64,000 nucleotides of DNA from Ethanoligenens sp047722935 (GTDB lineage: Bacteria; Bacillota; Clostridia; Oscillospirales; Ethanoligenentaceae). Below, one piece after another: positions 8,254 to 17,093 of the stretch. Each line of letters starts with the position of its first letter. Position 1 is the first letter of the stretch. The notes under the pieces were generated by a model. It was not told the origin of the DNA. It did not search any database and saw only the letters and a list, made by a program, of their open reading frames with translations. The stretch lies in the NCBI GenBank assembly GCA_047722935.1, contig JBDNZS010000005.1, positions 19,140 through 83,139 on the forward strand, written 5' to 3'. Both the position numbers and the translations under genes were made by a program.

Positions 8254-9381
8254 CTACCTGTCGCAATTTGACCGAAAAGGCAGATCTGTTTGCCGCAGAC
8301 CTGCTTGATAAAACCGTGAAAGCCGTGCAGCGGCAACCGATACGTCGTATCCTCTGGCTGACAGATCTGGATCGGACAGGCGCCCCCGTACCGCAAGAAT
8401 ATGTTCCGCCCAACTCTCCACAGAATCGTACAGCGGCAGCGCCGTTACTCCCGGCAAAAGCTGTGCGGTGTGCGGCAACGCGTCCGATACGACACATGGC
8501 AGCCCAGCAGCCAACGCTTCCAGCAGCGCAGCACCGAACCCCTCAAACATCGATGGGAAAACGAACACATCCATCGCCTGCAGAAAAGGAGCTACCCTGC
8601 GCCGTGTGCCCACAAAACGCACGGCATCACCCAGTCCCTTTTCGCGGCACGCCTTTTCCACATACGCGCGCTGCGGCCCGTCTCCCACAAGCAGAAGAAT
8701 ACTCTCCGGGCAAATCCGATGCAGACACGAAAAAACATCCAGCAAAAACAAGTGGTTTTTTTCTGGTGTGAACCGTCCCACATGGCCGATGACCAGCTGC
8801 TCCCGGCATCCCAGCATTTTGCGTGTTTGTGCCCGCACATCGGTACAAAATGCAAAATGCCCGGTATCGACCGCCGGCGGAATGATCTCTGCCTTCCCTC
8901 TCTTGCCGAATAGGAAATCGGCTGCTTCATCGGAACAGGCCATGTAGGCGTTGGCGATGTGCCGACCCATATGTGTTCCGACTGCATTGCGCAGAGCTTT
9001 ATCCCAGCCACCAGCAGACCACGCGGTACTGTGGCTGTGCAAAATACGCAGGGGCACACCCGCACATTTCGCCGCAAAGAAAAACGGCCCGCATAAAGCA
9101 GGCACATGACAATGTGCCACTGTATATCCCGGCTGTCTGGCAAAAGCATCGGACAGTTCCCTTACATATTTAAAAAGATGCCGCGCCGTCGGGGGGGACA
9201 TCCGCAGCACCCGCCCCCCCAGTGCGCAAAAATCAGTCTCGTAGTCTAAACTGCCGCGCGAAAACGTCAGCAGATCAAATGTGAACCGTGTCCTGTCCAT
9301 CTTTTGATAAAGCGCAAGCAAAGAAGCAGGTACACCGTCGCCCACAGCAGATGTACCCGTCAAATGCAGTACCCGAATCAC
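8254..9381 (-). CDS. Glycosyltransferase family 4 (EpsF-like)
   Basis: A 375-residue GT-B fold enzyme. The N-terminal half begins with the RVLHLTGTSAVGDGV strand-loop typical of EpsF-type transferases; the C-terminal half has GHVGRFTPEKNH and the donor-binding E(x)7E segment in FEGFGAALLEAL. I chose the GTG at 9381, which overlaps the stop of the GT2 gene by four bases (GTGA) and has an AAAGG site at the right distance; an in-frame GTG at 9390 overlaps that site. It adds a sugar to the lipid-linked repeat unit on the cytoplasmic side; donor and linkage are unknown. Confidence 0.92.
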   Translation of the reverse strand: MIRVLHLTGTSAVGDGVPASLLALYQKMDRTRFTFDLLTFSRGSLDYETDFCALGGRVLRMSPPTARHLFKYVRELSDAFARQPGYTVAHCHVPALCGPFFFAAKCAGVPLRILHSHSTAWSAGGWDKALRNAVGTHMGRHIANAYMACSDEAADFLFGKRGKAEIIPPAVDTGHFAFCTDVRAQTRKMLGCREQLVIGHVGRFTPEKNHLFLLDVFSCLHRICPESILLLVGDGPQRAYVEKACREKGLGDAVRFVGTRRRVAPFLQAMDVFVFPSMFEGFGAALLEALAAGLPCVVSDALPHTAQLLPGVTALPLYDSVESWAEHILAVRGRLSDPDLSARGYDVSVAAARLSRFYQAGLRQTDLPFRSNCDR

Positions 9382-10280
9382 GAGAAACACCTTTCGACAT
9401 TACGGCGCAGTGTGTGCAGATAGAGCCATTCACGTACAGCTTCAGGCGCCATCCTCGCTGTTCCTCTCACCAACAGGGATACGGCATATCCCCTCGCCCC
9501 AATATATCCGGAATGCCGCAGCTGCCTAAAGAAAGCCGCTTCTGCCTTTAAATAGGCATGGCCTCCCCTTCGTCTGGATTGTTGTTCAAACGCCCTGACA
9601 TACATCAGATTCTCCTGAATATTATATCCTTTTGCGCCCTTGCTCAGCAGACGTATCCACAAATCATAATCTTCAAAAAAGGGAACTATCCTATAATTCC
9701 CCGCTCGCAAGACCGCCGCCTTTCTGACAAACACAGTCATGTGGCAGAAAGGATTTCGCCAATGTGCAAACGCATGGATTTCATCCGGCCATTCAGGCAC
9801 ACAGCGGCAGACCATCCTTTTCTGTCGCTGCTCCAGTATGTTGCACCCCACAATGTCATAGTCGGGGTGGTCAGACAAAACCTGCAACTGTTTTTCAAAC
9901 CGGAACGGCATACAGATATCATCAGCATCCATCCGCGCAATCAGCGGACATCTACAGGCTAGTACGCCCTGCCGCAGCATCTCTCCCAGCCCCGCGCCGC
10001 CGGGAAGTTTACATACACGCAGTAAGCCATTGGAAAACATCGCGTGTTTGTCTACTACTCGGCGAAGCCCGTCAGAAAGCGCCCCATCCTCTAACAAAAG
10101 GATTTCTGTGGGCATCACTGTCTGGAAAAGCAAGCTATGCAAGCAAGCATCCAGCCACTCGGGTCGTTCTTTGCTGCACACAGGCAGGAGTACGGAAAAT
10201 GGCATCTGCTGCAACGGTGTTTCCTTTACAGCGGTACCTGTCGCCTGATTCGTCAAATTTCGACATTTTTTGCACACCAT
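9378..10280 (-). CDS. Glycosyltransferase family 2 (AmsE/WcaA-like)
   Basis: A 300-residue GT-A fold transferase. The nucleotide-sugar binding region begins at FSVLLPVCSKERPEWL (about residue 28), the metal-binding DxD lies in ARMDADD (about 116-122) and the catalytic acid region is FFEDYDLW. The first 25 residues are not part of the fold, but the ATG at 10280 has a GTAGGGG site, so I kept it; an ATG at 10205 is the alternative. It sits inside the EPS operon and overlaps the next gene by four bases. Confidence 0.9.
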   Translation of the reverse strand: MVCKKCRNLTNQATGTAVKETPLQQMPFSVLLPVCSKERPEWLDACLHSLLFQTVMPTEILLLEDGALSDGLRRVVDKHAMFSNGLLRVCKLPGGAGLGEMLRQGVLACRCPLIARMDADDICMPFRFEKQLQVLSDHPDYDIVGCNILEQRQKRMVCRCVPEWPDEIHAFAHWRNPFCHMTVFVRKAAVLRAGNYRIVPFFEDYDLWIRLLSKGAKGYNIQENLMYVRAFEQQSRRRGGHAYLKAEAAFFRQLRHSGYIGARGYAVSLLVRGTARMAPEAVREWLYLHTLRRNVERCFS

Positions 10281-10319
10281 GGCGCCCCTACCTATGTCAT
10301 TTGTCTCATCCTTATGTAT

Positions 10320-10985
10320 CTATTGAAACGCGCATTCACAGTCGTTCAGCACGCTGCCAACCAATCGAACACCCATCTGCTTGAGGCTGTCACATGCCGT
10401 TTGGACACTTTCCACCGGTGTCATGTTTTGGCGGAGCACCAGCACCGTACCGTCCGTCATTTTCCCCAATGCGCAGGCATCTCCAAAGTGGCAGACAGCA
10501 GGTGTATCCAGCAGCACCCAATCATATGCCTCCGCCAGACGATGCAATATCTCTGTCATTTGAGGGGAATCAAGCAGTACCATCGGATGTCTGCGCGCCA
10601 CTCCTGCCAGTAAAACATCGAATCCCAGGCCGGAAACAACAATGCCCCTTTTAAAATCAGTGTCCTTTTCTTCCAACACGGCGGCCAACCCGTTCAAAGG
10701 TTCTTGCTGTAATCGCAGGCGCTCCGCCAACACGGGACTTCGTAAATTTGCTTCCAAAAGCAGCACGCGCGCGCCCTTCTGTGCCAGCGCAACGGCAAGA
10801 TTGACCGCAACGGTAGTCTTGCCTTCCCTGGGCAGTGCGCTGGTCACTACAATGCGGCGTGGCTGCTGCGGATAAAGCGCCGACAACTGCATACAAAGCG
10901 CCCAACAGGCCTCCTCAAATGCCGGAGGCGCATTACACGACAGAATCGGCATTGGGCCACGCCTTTGTAAAAAACGCATTGGCAT
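10320..10985 (-). CDS. CpsD/CapB-like BY-kinase family ATPase, degenerate
   Basis: About 221 residues of the P-loop family of bacterial tyrosine kinases that partner Wzz-type proteins in polysaccharide export. Walker A is SALPREGKTT and Walker B is WVLLDTPA. The Walker A' motif, normally DxDxR after three hydrophobic residues, reads LLLEANLR, with both aspartates replaced by Glu and Asn. The C-terminal end lacks the usual tyrosine cluster. The start was set at the ATG at 10985, which follows a GAGAGG site just after the wzz stop; ATG 10994 is possible. The frame open to 11312 only overlaps wzz. It probably regulates chain length, possibly without kinase activity. Confidence 0.88.
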   Translation of the reverse strand: MPMRFLQRRGPMPILSCNAPPAFEEACWALCMQLSALYPQQPRRIVVTSALPREGKTTVAVNLAVALAQKGARVLLLEANLRSPVLAERLRLQQEPLNGLAAVLEEKDTDFKRGIVVSGLGFDVLLAGVARRHPMVLLDSPQMTEILHRLAEAYDWVLLDTPAVCHFGDACALGKMTDGTVLVLRQNMTPVESVQTACDSLKQMGVRLVGSVLNDCECAFQ

Positions 10986-10998
10986 CTTTCCCATCCTC

Positions 10999-11703
10999 TC
11001 ACGAATCTTTTGCGATGGCATGTGGCAGCACCCCCAGCACCGGAAGATCTGTGCGTTTCGCCACTTCCCGTGCTGTATAATATCCCTTATGCCAACATTC
11101 CAGAAAAAGTGCCAAAAAGATTGCAATTCCCCACCCAATAGCATAACAAACGCCACCAACAACCCATAAGTCCGGGGCCACTGGCGTTTCATCAACCGTG
11201 GGGTCAGAAGTCGGCTGAATGCTGCCCAAATACGCCATATCAGAGATGGCTTTCGGGGCAATCCGTGCAATTTCCCGCACCATCCGCATGGCCATTTCCG
11301 GCGTGTCTGCATTGACAGATATCAATAAAACCCCCGTCTGCTGTATACATTTCACGGAAATATGGGATGCCAATTCCGTATCTGAAACAGACAGACGAAG
11401 GTTTGCCTTCACTTTATCCAATATTCTATTGCTTTTCAATACTGCCGCATCAGTTGCGGAAAGCTGTGCAGCCGCCATCAACCGGTCATATGTAACCGTC
11501 GTATCGGAAGCGACGGCCGGCGTAACAAGCAGTTGAACCTCCGCCCGATAGGATACCGACACAAAAACATGCGCGGCCACAGCACCCAAAAACGCACAAA
11601 AAAATGGCAAAAGCAACAGCAAAAACAGATACCGGTGCAAAACAATCAAAACATCCCGTAAGCACAGGCGCTCAATTGCTCTGTATACCCCCGTATCTTC
11701 CAT
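10999..11703 (-). CDS. Wzz/YveK-type polysaccharide chain-length protein
   Basis: A 234-residue polysaccharide co-polymerase with the standard layout: a short cytoplasmic N-terminus, a membrane helix near residues 26-50, an extracytoplasmic domain of about 125 residues, a second helix near 178-200 and a basic cytoplasmic tail that normally contacts the partner kinase. It is followed directly by that partner gene. It sets polymer length with the EpsG-type polymerase. Confidence 0.9.
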   Translation of the reverse strand: MEDTGVYRAIERLCLRDVLIVLHRYLFLLLLLPFFCAFLGAVAAHVFVSVSYRAEVQLLVTPAVASDTTVTYDRLMAAAQLSATDAAVLKSNRILDKVKANLRLSVSDTELASHISVKCIQQTGVLLISVNADTPEMAMRMVREIARIAPKAISDMAYLGSIQPTSDPTVDETPVAPDLWVVGGVCYAIGWGIAIFLALFLECWHKGYYTAREVAKRTDLPVLGVLPHAIAKDS

Positions 11704-11750
11704 TGACTGCCTTTCCCCTTTTATATCTGCCTACAGTTTCTCGTCTGGTG

Positions 11751-12413
11751 TCAGCGCGCGCCAAGCCCTTTAAAAACCACTGTCACTGTTTTTAATAAAA
11801 TCAGGCAGTCCGTCGGCAATGAGAGGCACCGGATATAGGCTTTATCGAGGCGGCACTTATCCTTTGGCCCAATATCATACCCACCGTTCACCTGCGCCCA
11901 ACCGGTCAACCCGGGTTTTACAGCCAGCCGGTCGCGAAATTCCGGAATATCCCGTTCAAACTGCGCGTAAAAATAAGCGCGTTCAGGCCGCGGTCCCACC
12001 ATGGACATATCCCCGCGCAGGATATTCACTAACTGCGGCAGTTCATCCACATGATATTTGCGTAAAAACCGTCCAAAACGGGTGATCCTGCCATCATTCT
12101 TTTTGGCCCAAGCCGGTCCGCTCGCCTCCGCGTCTATCCGCATGGAGCGGAACTTATAGATAACAAAGGTCTTGCCATCCAATCCCAGCCGTTCCTGTTT
12201 GAAGATGACCGGCCCTTTGGATTCCAGCCGCACCCCGACAGCTGCCGCCAACATCAGTGGGCTGAACAGCACACAGCCAATCAAAGCCGTAAATAAGTCG
12301 AACAGGCGTTTACCTATGCGAAGATACCAGTCGGAAGTACCGCTTTGTCCCCTCGCTGCATATGCCAGTGCGGAAACCGTACTTCCCGCGCGGTCAAAAT
12401 GATCAATCACCAT
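11751..12413 (-). CDS. Initiating sugar-1-phosphate transferase (undecaprenyl-phosphate)
   Basis: A 220-residue bacterial sugar transferase of the short, single-membrane-helix type (EpsL/WbaP C-terminal domain). Diagnostic blocks are KRLFDL before the membrane segment, FKQERLGLDGK, YKFRSMR, the DELPQLVNILRGDMS block, VGPRPE and KPGLTGWAQVNG. It moves a phospho-sugar from a nucleotide onto undecaprenyl phosphate, starting each repeat unit. It is the first gene of the minus-strand EPS operon and has a good promoter at 12496-12524. Confidence 0.95.
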   Translation of the reverse strand: MVIDHFDRAGSTVSALAYAARGQSGTSDWYLRIGKRLFDLFTALIGCVLFSPLMLAAAVGVRLESKGPVIFKQERLGLDGKTFVIYKFRSMRIDAEASGPAWAKKNDGRITRFGRFLRKYHVDELPQLVNILRGDMSMVGPRPERAYFYAQFERDIPEFRDRLAVKPGLTGWAQVNGGYDIGPKDKCRLDKAYIRCLSLPTDCLILLKTVTVVFKGLGAR

Positions 12414-12495
12414 AACACTTCCAGTATCTGTTCAATTCATCGAAAGTCGAACCGTATCGTCGCGGCATCCCAAACCAATCCCATTTATGCGCTTT

Positions 12496-12524
12496 ATTAT
12501 AGTATGAGCCATTCGCAAATGCAA
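12496..12524 (-). promoter_or_regulatory. Promoter of the EPS operon
   Basis: Minus strand TTGCAT and TATAAT with a 17-base spacer, about 75 bases before the sugar transferase start. It is divergent from the LCP promoter at 12739. Confidence 0.65.
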
Positions 12525-12738
12525 TACGCCATTTGTAAACTTTTTTCATACCATTTGATGTGAATTTTGAAATCGCACACAGTATTACAAGCAGATTGCT
12601 CCAAACACTATACCATAAAAAAACTGTAATTGCAATGCGGCAAACTGATATTTTCTATATTTTACCTCTTTTGGAATGCGGAATCTCCTGTTATATTCTT
12701 ATGCACACTTCATATTTACAGGATCTGTTCATATGACC

Positions 12739-12767
12739 TTGAAAAAAAAGTAAAATAAAGCTATAAT
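12739..12767 (+). promoter_or_regulatory. Promoter of the LCP gene
   Basis: TTGAAA and TATAAT with exactly 17 bases between them, 64 bases before the chosen start codon. The rest of the AT-rich 12414-12831 intergenic region shows no gene; it separates this promoter from the divergent EPS promoter. Confidence 0.75.
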
Positions 12768-12831
12768 AGTGCGTATTGCAACGGATGGTTTGCAGATAGG
12801 GTGTTGTTGTCATAAAAAGGAGGACGATCAT

Positions 12832-13866
12832 TTGTCAGGTATACGGGCTAAGAAAAGGTTTCATTGGTGGTTCATCCCAATCATCATCGTCGTAGCGCTT
12901 GCGATTTCGATATCCGCAATTTACGCATATGCGTCTTCTCGCATCCATAAAAACGTAAAGTATGTGAAGAACTGGAGTCAGGTGACCAGCACCGCACAAG
13001 ACAACACCTCCAGCGCTCAGCAAGGACTTGACCAAATTGATGCCGGTAATTTTCCAAGCGGTAACTCAAAAGATTATCCCATCATTCAAGTCAAACAAAA
13101 AGATCCAAACATTGAAAACATCCTCCTGGTGGGAATAGACGCTACTCAGGGCAACGGCGGCGAAGGCAGCTATGGCGCCAATCGCGCGGACAGCATCATG
13201 GTCTTGAGCGTCAATAAAAAGACAAACACATTAAAGATTGCTTCTCTCTTACGCGATACAAAGACATACTTCCCCAATACGCAAAGCAACCATAAGCTGA
13301 ATGCCGCTTTCTCCTATGGGGGCATCGGCCTGCAGATCGACGTCGTCAATTACGCATATAAATTGGATATCCAGAAATATATGGAATTCGATTTTGACGG
13401 GTTCTCACATATCATTGACACTGTCGGCGGAGTACCTATCACCCTTACGGCCAAAGAGGCAAGCTACTCCTACATCAATGTCGGCACGCAGGCGGGAACC
13501 TATACGCTGGATGGCGCTCACGCATTAGGATATACGCGCACACGCAAAATCGACACGGATTTTATGCGTACACAGCGTCAGCGCAATGTAATGATGGCAA
13601 TTTATAATAAGTTTAAATCAGCCGATGTGCTCACAAAAATATCTGTTTTGAACCAATGCACCGGATATTTTAAAACAAACATCCCAACCACAGAATTGAC
13701 CGGTACGCTTATGTCATTTGAAAGCAACCTGAGCAACATCCAGCAAATTTCCATCCCCACGGAAGATGATGGCATGTATACGACGGAGACCAGTCCCATC
13801 TGGTTCTGGGATCTAAACTGGCCCGCAGAAGTGGGGAAACTACAGAGTTATATTTACGGAAGCTAA
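12832..13866 (+). CDS. LytR-CpsA-Psr (LCP) family wall polymer ligase
   Basis: A 344-residue membrane-anchored protein. A single N-terminal membrane helix (about residues 12-33) is followed by an extracellular LCP domain with the expected blocks: NILLVGIDA, RADSIMVLSV, the catalytic Arg/Asp block SLLRDT, HKLNAAFSYGG and the GYTRTRKIDTDFMRTQRQ block of arginines that hold the lipid pyrophosphate. LCP enzymes move glycopolymers from undecaprenyl carriers to peptidoglycan. I chose the TTG at 12832, eight bases after AAGGAGG; the frame is open to 12769 without a ribosome site. It is divergent from the EPS operon, which suggests it attaches that polymer. Confidence 0.93.
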   Translation: MSGIRAKKRFHWWFIPIIIVVALAISISAIYAYASSRIHKNVKYVKNWSQVTSTAQDNTSSAQQGLDQIDAGNFPSGNSKDYPIIQVKQKDPNIENILLVGIDATQGNGGEGSYGANRADSIMVLSVNKKTNTLKIASLLRDTKTYFPNTQSNHKLNAAFSYGGIGLQIDVVNYAYKLDIQKYMEFDFDGFSHIIDTVGGVPITLTAKEASYSYINVGTQAGTYTLDGAHALGYTRTRKIDTDFMRTQRQRNVMMAIYNKFKSADVLTKISVLNQCTGYFKTNIPTTELTGTLMSFESNLSNIQQISIPTEDDGMYTTETSPIWFWDLNWPAEVGKLQSYIYGS

Positions 13867-13894
13867 CCTTTCCACTTCTATCATTTATTCCTAT

Positions 13895-13931
13895 AGCCAG
13901 AAAGGGCGAAATACTCTTTCTGGCTTTTTTT
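13895..13931 (+). terminator. Terminator after the LCP gene
   Basis: A 10-bp perfect stem (13895-13904 with 13916-13925) is followed by a run of T residues, 28 bases after the LCP stop. Confidence 0.88.
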
Positions 13932-13996
13932 ATATACACAAATGGAGACTGGTTCACATAGTTTTTTGGCGTTATACATAAACTTCCCCAAAGTCA

Positions 13997-14025
13997 TTGA
14001 CAAAAGTGCTTGTGCAAGATAAAAT
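13997..14025 (+). promoter_or_regulatory. Promoter of the feo operon
   Basis: A consensus TTGACA is followed after 17 bases by TAAAAT, about 190 bases before the first feoA. The long leader carries a metal-operator-like dyad. Confidence 0.7.
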
Positions 14026-14045
14026 GTTAGATAGAGCAAACGCTA

Positions 14046-14062
14046 ATAGTGATTCTCATTAT
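14046..14062 (+). promoter_or_regulatory. Putative iron-responsive operator (Fur- or DtxR-type)
   Basis: ATAGTGA and TCATTAT form an inverted repeat with one mismatch around a three-base spacer, about 20 bases after the -10 box of the feo promoter. Position and AT-rich dyad fit a Fur or DtxR-type repressor site, but the match to a Fur box is only partial. Confidence 0.4.
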
Positions 14063-14218
14063 GCTCACGCAGTCACTTCATTGGGCAGATGTGTTACACC
14101 ATCCGACGTTCATCCGTTGCAAAGCAAAGGATTCATTTGATCCCTACTCGCAACGCGCTCCTCGCATAGCAGTGCAGTGTGAATGTTTACCTTTGGTTCA
14201 TAAAGGAGTGTATATATT

Positions 14219-14512
14219 ATGAAAAAAGAAAACCCCATCGTATTACCGAATCAAAATCTGTCGGTTTGCAAACCGCGCAATCCCGCGGCACAACGCAGCA
14301 TTCCGCTGAGCATGGTACGCGTAGGGCAGAACGTCACTGTCCAATCTATTTCCGGCAAAGACGATACCCGGCGTTTCCTTTGCAACCTTGGTTTTGTGGA
14401 AGATGCCGTGGTGTCCGTTGTGTCAGAGATGAACGGCAATGTGATCGTCAGTATCAAGGGTACGCGGCTTGCCATTAGCCGTACGATGGCGAACCGCGTT
14501 CTCACAGCCTGA
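14219..14512 (+). CDS. FeoA-domain protein, first copy
   Basis: A 97-residue protein. The C-terminal 70 residues form a FeoA SH3-like domain (the SMVRVGQNVTVQSISG strand pair, then RRFLCNLGFVEDAVVSVV and a terminal SRTMANRVL). The N-terminal 30 residues are an extension absent from the second copy. FeoA is a small cytoplasmic partner needed for FeoB ferrous iron uptake. The ATG is preceded by AAAGGAG. It is the first gene of the feo operon, and some key loop residues differ from the second, more typical copy. Confidence 0.88.
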   Translation: MKKENPIVLPNQNLSVCKPRNPAAQRSIPLSMVRVGQNVTVQSISGKDDTRRFLCNLGFVEDAVVSVVSEMNGNVIVSIKGTRLAISRTMANRVLTA

Positions 14513-14574
14513 GAAGAACACTCTGCATCCTGAATACGGGAATAATGCCAGATGAAGATATGGGGGGAATCAAT

Positions 14575-14796
14575 ATGAGAACACTGAAAGAGGTCCAGCC
14601 CGGTGAAACGGTCTCCGTGGCCAAACTGAACGGCACCGGGGCGCTCAGACGGCGCATCATGGACATGGGTATTACACGTGGGACGAAGTTGTTCGTTCGA
14701 AAAGTAGCACCTTTAGGAGATCCCATCGAGATTACGGTTAGGGGCTATGAGCTGTCCATCCGCAAAGACGAAGCACAAAACATCGACGTTGCGTGA
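14575..14796 (+). CDS. feoA: FeoA-domain protein, second copy
   Basis: A 73-residue typical FeoA: the LKEVQPGETVSVAKLNGTGALRRRIMDMGITRGT block is the family core, ending with the ELSIRKDEA strand. The ATG at 14575 follows a GGGGGG-rich site; the frame is open for ten further codons upstream without support. It lies 65 bases before feoB, whose transport it supports. Confidence 0.93.
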   Translation: MRTLKEVQPGETVSVAKLNGTGALRRRIMDMGITRGTKLFVRKVAPLGDPIEITVRGYELSIRKDEAQNIDVA

Positions 14797-14861
14797 GCGC
14801 GTCCTGTTTTTTTGGTGCAAATGTTATATTACTCTAATTTTTGAGGAGGATCTATAGGGGA

Positions 14862-17000
14862 ATGGAAATCAAAATCGCGCTTGTCGGTAACCCAAACTGC
14901 GGTAAAACAACCATGTTCAATGACTTGACCGGCAGCAGTCAATATGTAGGAAACTGGCCAGGCGTTACTGTGGAAAAGAAAGAAGGAAGGCTGAGGGGAC
15001 AGAAAGGCGTTGTCATTACTGACCTGCCCGGCATTTACTCCCTTTCCCCATACACGCTTGAAGAAGTTGTCAGCCGGAACTATCTGATGAACGAGCGCCC
15101 CGCCGCCATTATCAATCTGGTGGATGCCACCAACCTGGAACGCAACCTGTACCTTACCACGCAGGTCGTGGAGCTGGGCATTCCGGTTGTCATCGCACTA
15201 AACATGATGGATATCGTCAAGAAATCCGGCGACAAGATCGATACGCAGAAATTAGGTGAGGCTCTCGGCTGCGCGGTGGTAGAAACCTCGGCACTAAAAG
15301 GAACCGGCTCACTCGACGCCGCACGTAAGGCAATTGAGCTCGCTAAAACCAAAGCCGTCACAGTTCCCCGCCACACATACAACAAAGCAGCGGAGCAAGC
15401 GCTAAGCACCATTGCAGAGCTTGTTAAAAATATAGTAGATCCTCAGCTTTCCCGCTGGTATGCCATCAAGCTGTTTGAACGGGATGAAAAAGTTCTCGAA
15501 GCCTTGCAGCTGCCGCAGGAACTCCACAACCAGATTGAGGCCATTATCCAAACTGTCGAGGAAAAAGAAGGCGACGACAGCGAAACCATCATCACAAACG
15601 AGCGGTACGAATATATCTCCAAACTAATGGACAAACATCTGCGCAAAAGTGATAAAAGCTACAACATCTCCGATAAAATTGACCGCGTGGTCACCAACCG
15701 CATCTGGGCATTGCCAATTTTCGCCGGTATTATATTTGCCATCTACTTTATAGCGGTCAGCTCTGTGGGCAAAATCGCCACCGACTTCATGAACGATACC
15801 CTTTTCGGGGATTGGATCACCAACGGAGCCACCGCCGGTTTAAAAGCCATTGGAGCTGCCGACTGGCTGCAAGGACTCATCCTGAACGGCATCATCGGCG
15901 GTGTTGGCACCGTGCTTGGCTTCGTCCCGCAGATGCTCATCGTGTTCTTCTTCCTTTCATTCCTCGAAGACTGCGGATATATGGCACGCATTGCGTTCAT
16001 TATGGACCGCATCTTCCGTCGGTTTGGCTTGTCCGGCAAATCCTTTATTCCCATTCTCATCAGCAGCGGCTGCGGCGTCCCCGGCATCATGGGAACACGG
16101 ACGATTGAGAGCGAAAAAGATCGTCGTATGACCATCATGGTCACTACATTCATGCCTTGCAGTGCAAAGTTGACTATTATCAGTATGATGGTTGCCTCAT
16201 TTTTCCCCCATTCGTTCATCATGGCGCCAGCCATGTATTTCCTAGGCATCGGCGTCATCGTGTTTTCGGGTATCGTGCTTAAGAAAACAGCCGCTTTCAG
16301 CGGTGAACCCGCTCCTTTCGTCATGGAATTGCCGCCGTATCACCTGCCATCCATCAAAGGTGTCCTCATTCATATGTGGGAACGTTCCCGTGCATTTATG
16401 GTGAAAGCCGGAACCGTCATCTTCATTATTTCCGCTATCGTATGGTTCCTCTCGTCTTACACCATTACCTTACAGCCGGTAGACGATATTTCCAAGAGCA
16501 TTCTTGCTATCATCGGGCACGCGATTTCCTGGTTCTTCGTACCGTTGGGTTTTGGAGACTGGAAAGGTGCGGTTGCTTCCATCAACGCGCTGACCGCCAA
16601 AGAGACCGCCGTCAGCACGCTGGCTGTGCTCAATGGTGTCGCGGATGACAGCAACACCCACGCGGTCATGAGCGGCATCCAGCACATGTTCACCCCCATG
16701 GCCGGATTCTCCTACATGATCTTCAACTTGTTCAATCCACCTTGCATGGTTGCCATGAGCACCACCGGCCGTGAAATGGGCAGTGCCAAATGGACGGCAG
16801 CCGCCATTGGATATCAGTTGCTTCTCGGTTATTGCATGGCATTCGTATGCTACCAGTTGGGTTCGGTTCTGTTCTACGGTGCAAGTTTCGGTATTCCTGC
16901 CGTGCTGGCGATTCTTGTGGTCGCAATAGGCATTTACCTCCTTGTACGTCCGGGACGCACACCAAAAGCCAAACTAAATCGAGTTGCAGCTAACGTCTAA
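14862..17000 (+). CDS. feoB: Ferrous iron transporter FeoB
   Basis: A 712-residue protein with the full FeoB layout. The N-terminal GTPase domain has G1 GNPNCGKTT, the YVGNWPGVTVEKKEG switch I, G3 DLPGIYSLSPY and G4 NMMD. The helical GDI region follows, then about ten membrane helices with two Gate motifs (the GCGVPGIMGTRTIES and NPPCMVAM regions) carrying conserved cysteines. The start is the ATG at 14862 after a TTGAGGAGG site. It takes up Fe(II) under anoxic conditions. The Cys-rich small protein downstream is the usual FeoB companion in Firmicutes. Confidence 0.97.
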   Translation: MEIKIALVGNPNCGKTTMFNDLTGSSQYVGNWPGVTVEKKEGRLRGQKGVVITDLPGIYSLSPYTLEEVVSRNYLMNERPAAIINLVDATNLERNLYLTTQVVELGIPVVIALNMMDIVKKSGDKIDTQKLGEALGCAVVETSALKGTGSLDAARKAIELAKTKAVTVPRHTYNKAAEQALSTIAELVKNIVDPQLSRWYAIKLFERDEKVLEALQLPQELHNQIEAIIQTVEEKEGDDSETIITNERYEYISKLMDKHLRKSDKSYNISDKIDRVVTNRIWALPIFAGIIFAIYFIAVSSVGKIATDFMNDTLFGDWITNGATAGLKAIGAADWLQGLILNGIIGGVGTVLGFVPQMLIVFFFLSFLEDCGYMARIAFIMDRIFRRFGLSGKSFIPILISSGCGVPGIMGTRTIESEKDRRMTIMVTTFMPCSAKLTIISMMVASFFPHSFIMAPAMYFLGIGVIVFSGIVLKKTAAFSGEPAPFVMELPPYHLPSIKGVLIHMWERSRAFMVKAGTVIFIISAIVWFLSSYTITLQPVDDISKSILAIIGHAISWFFVPLGFGDWKGAVASINALTAKETAVSTLAVLNGVADDSNTHAVMSGIQHMFTPMAGFSYMIFNLFNPPCMVAMSTTGREMGSAKWTAAAIGYQLLLGYCMAFVCYQLGSVLFYGASFGIPAVLAILVVAIGIYLLVRPGRTPKAKLNRVAANV

Positions 17001-17093
17001 ACAAGCCGGTCTGTGCAAAGAAAACAGCGGACAGACACCATGGGCATTCTTTGATATTGCTCATCTGTCCACCATCAGTCAGGAGGTCTTATC

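Noticed and set aside
10986..11312. Possible N-terminal extension of the BY-kinase-like protein
   Set aside because: It overlaps wzz in another frame; the kinase core begins after 10985 next to a ribosome site.
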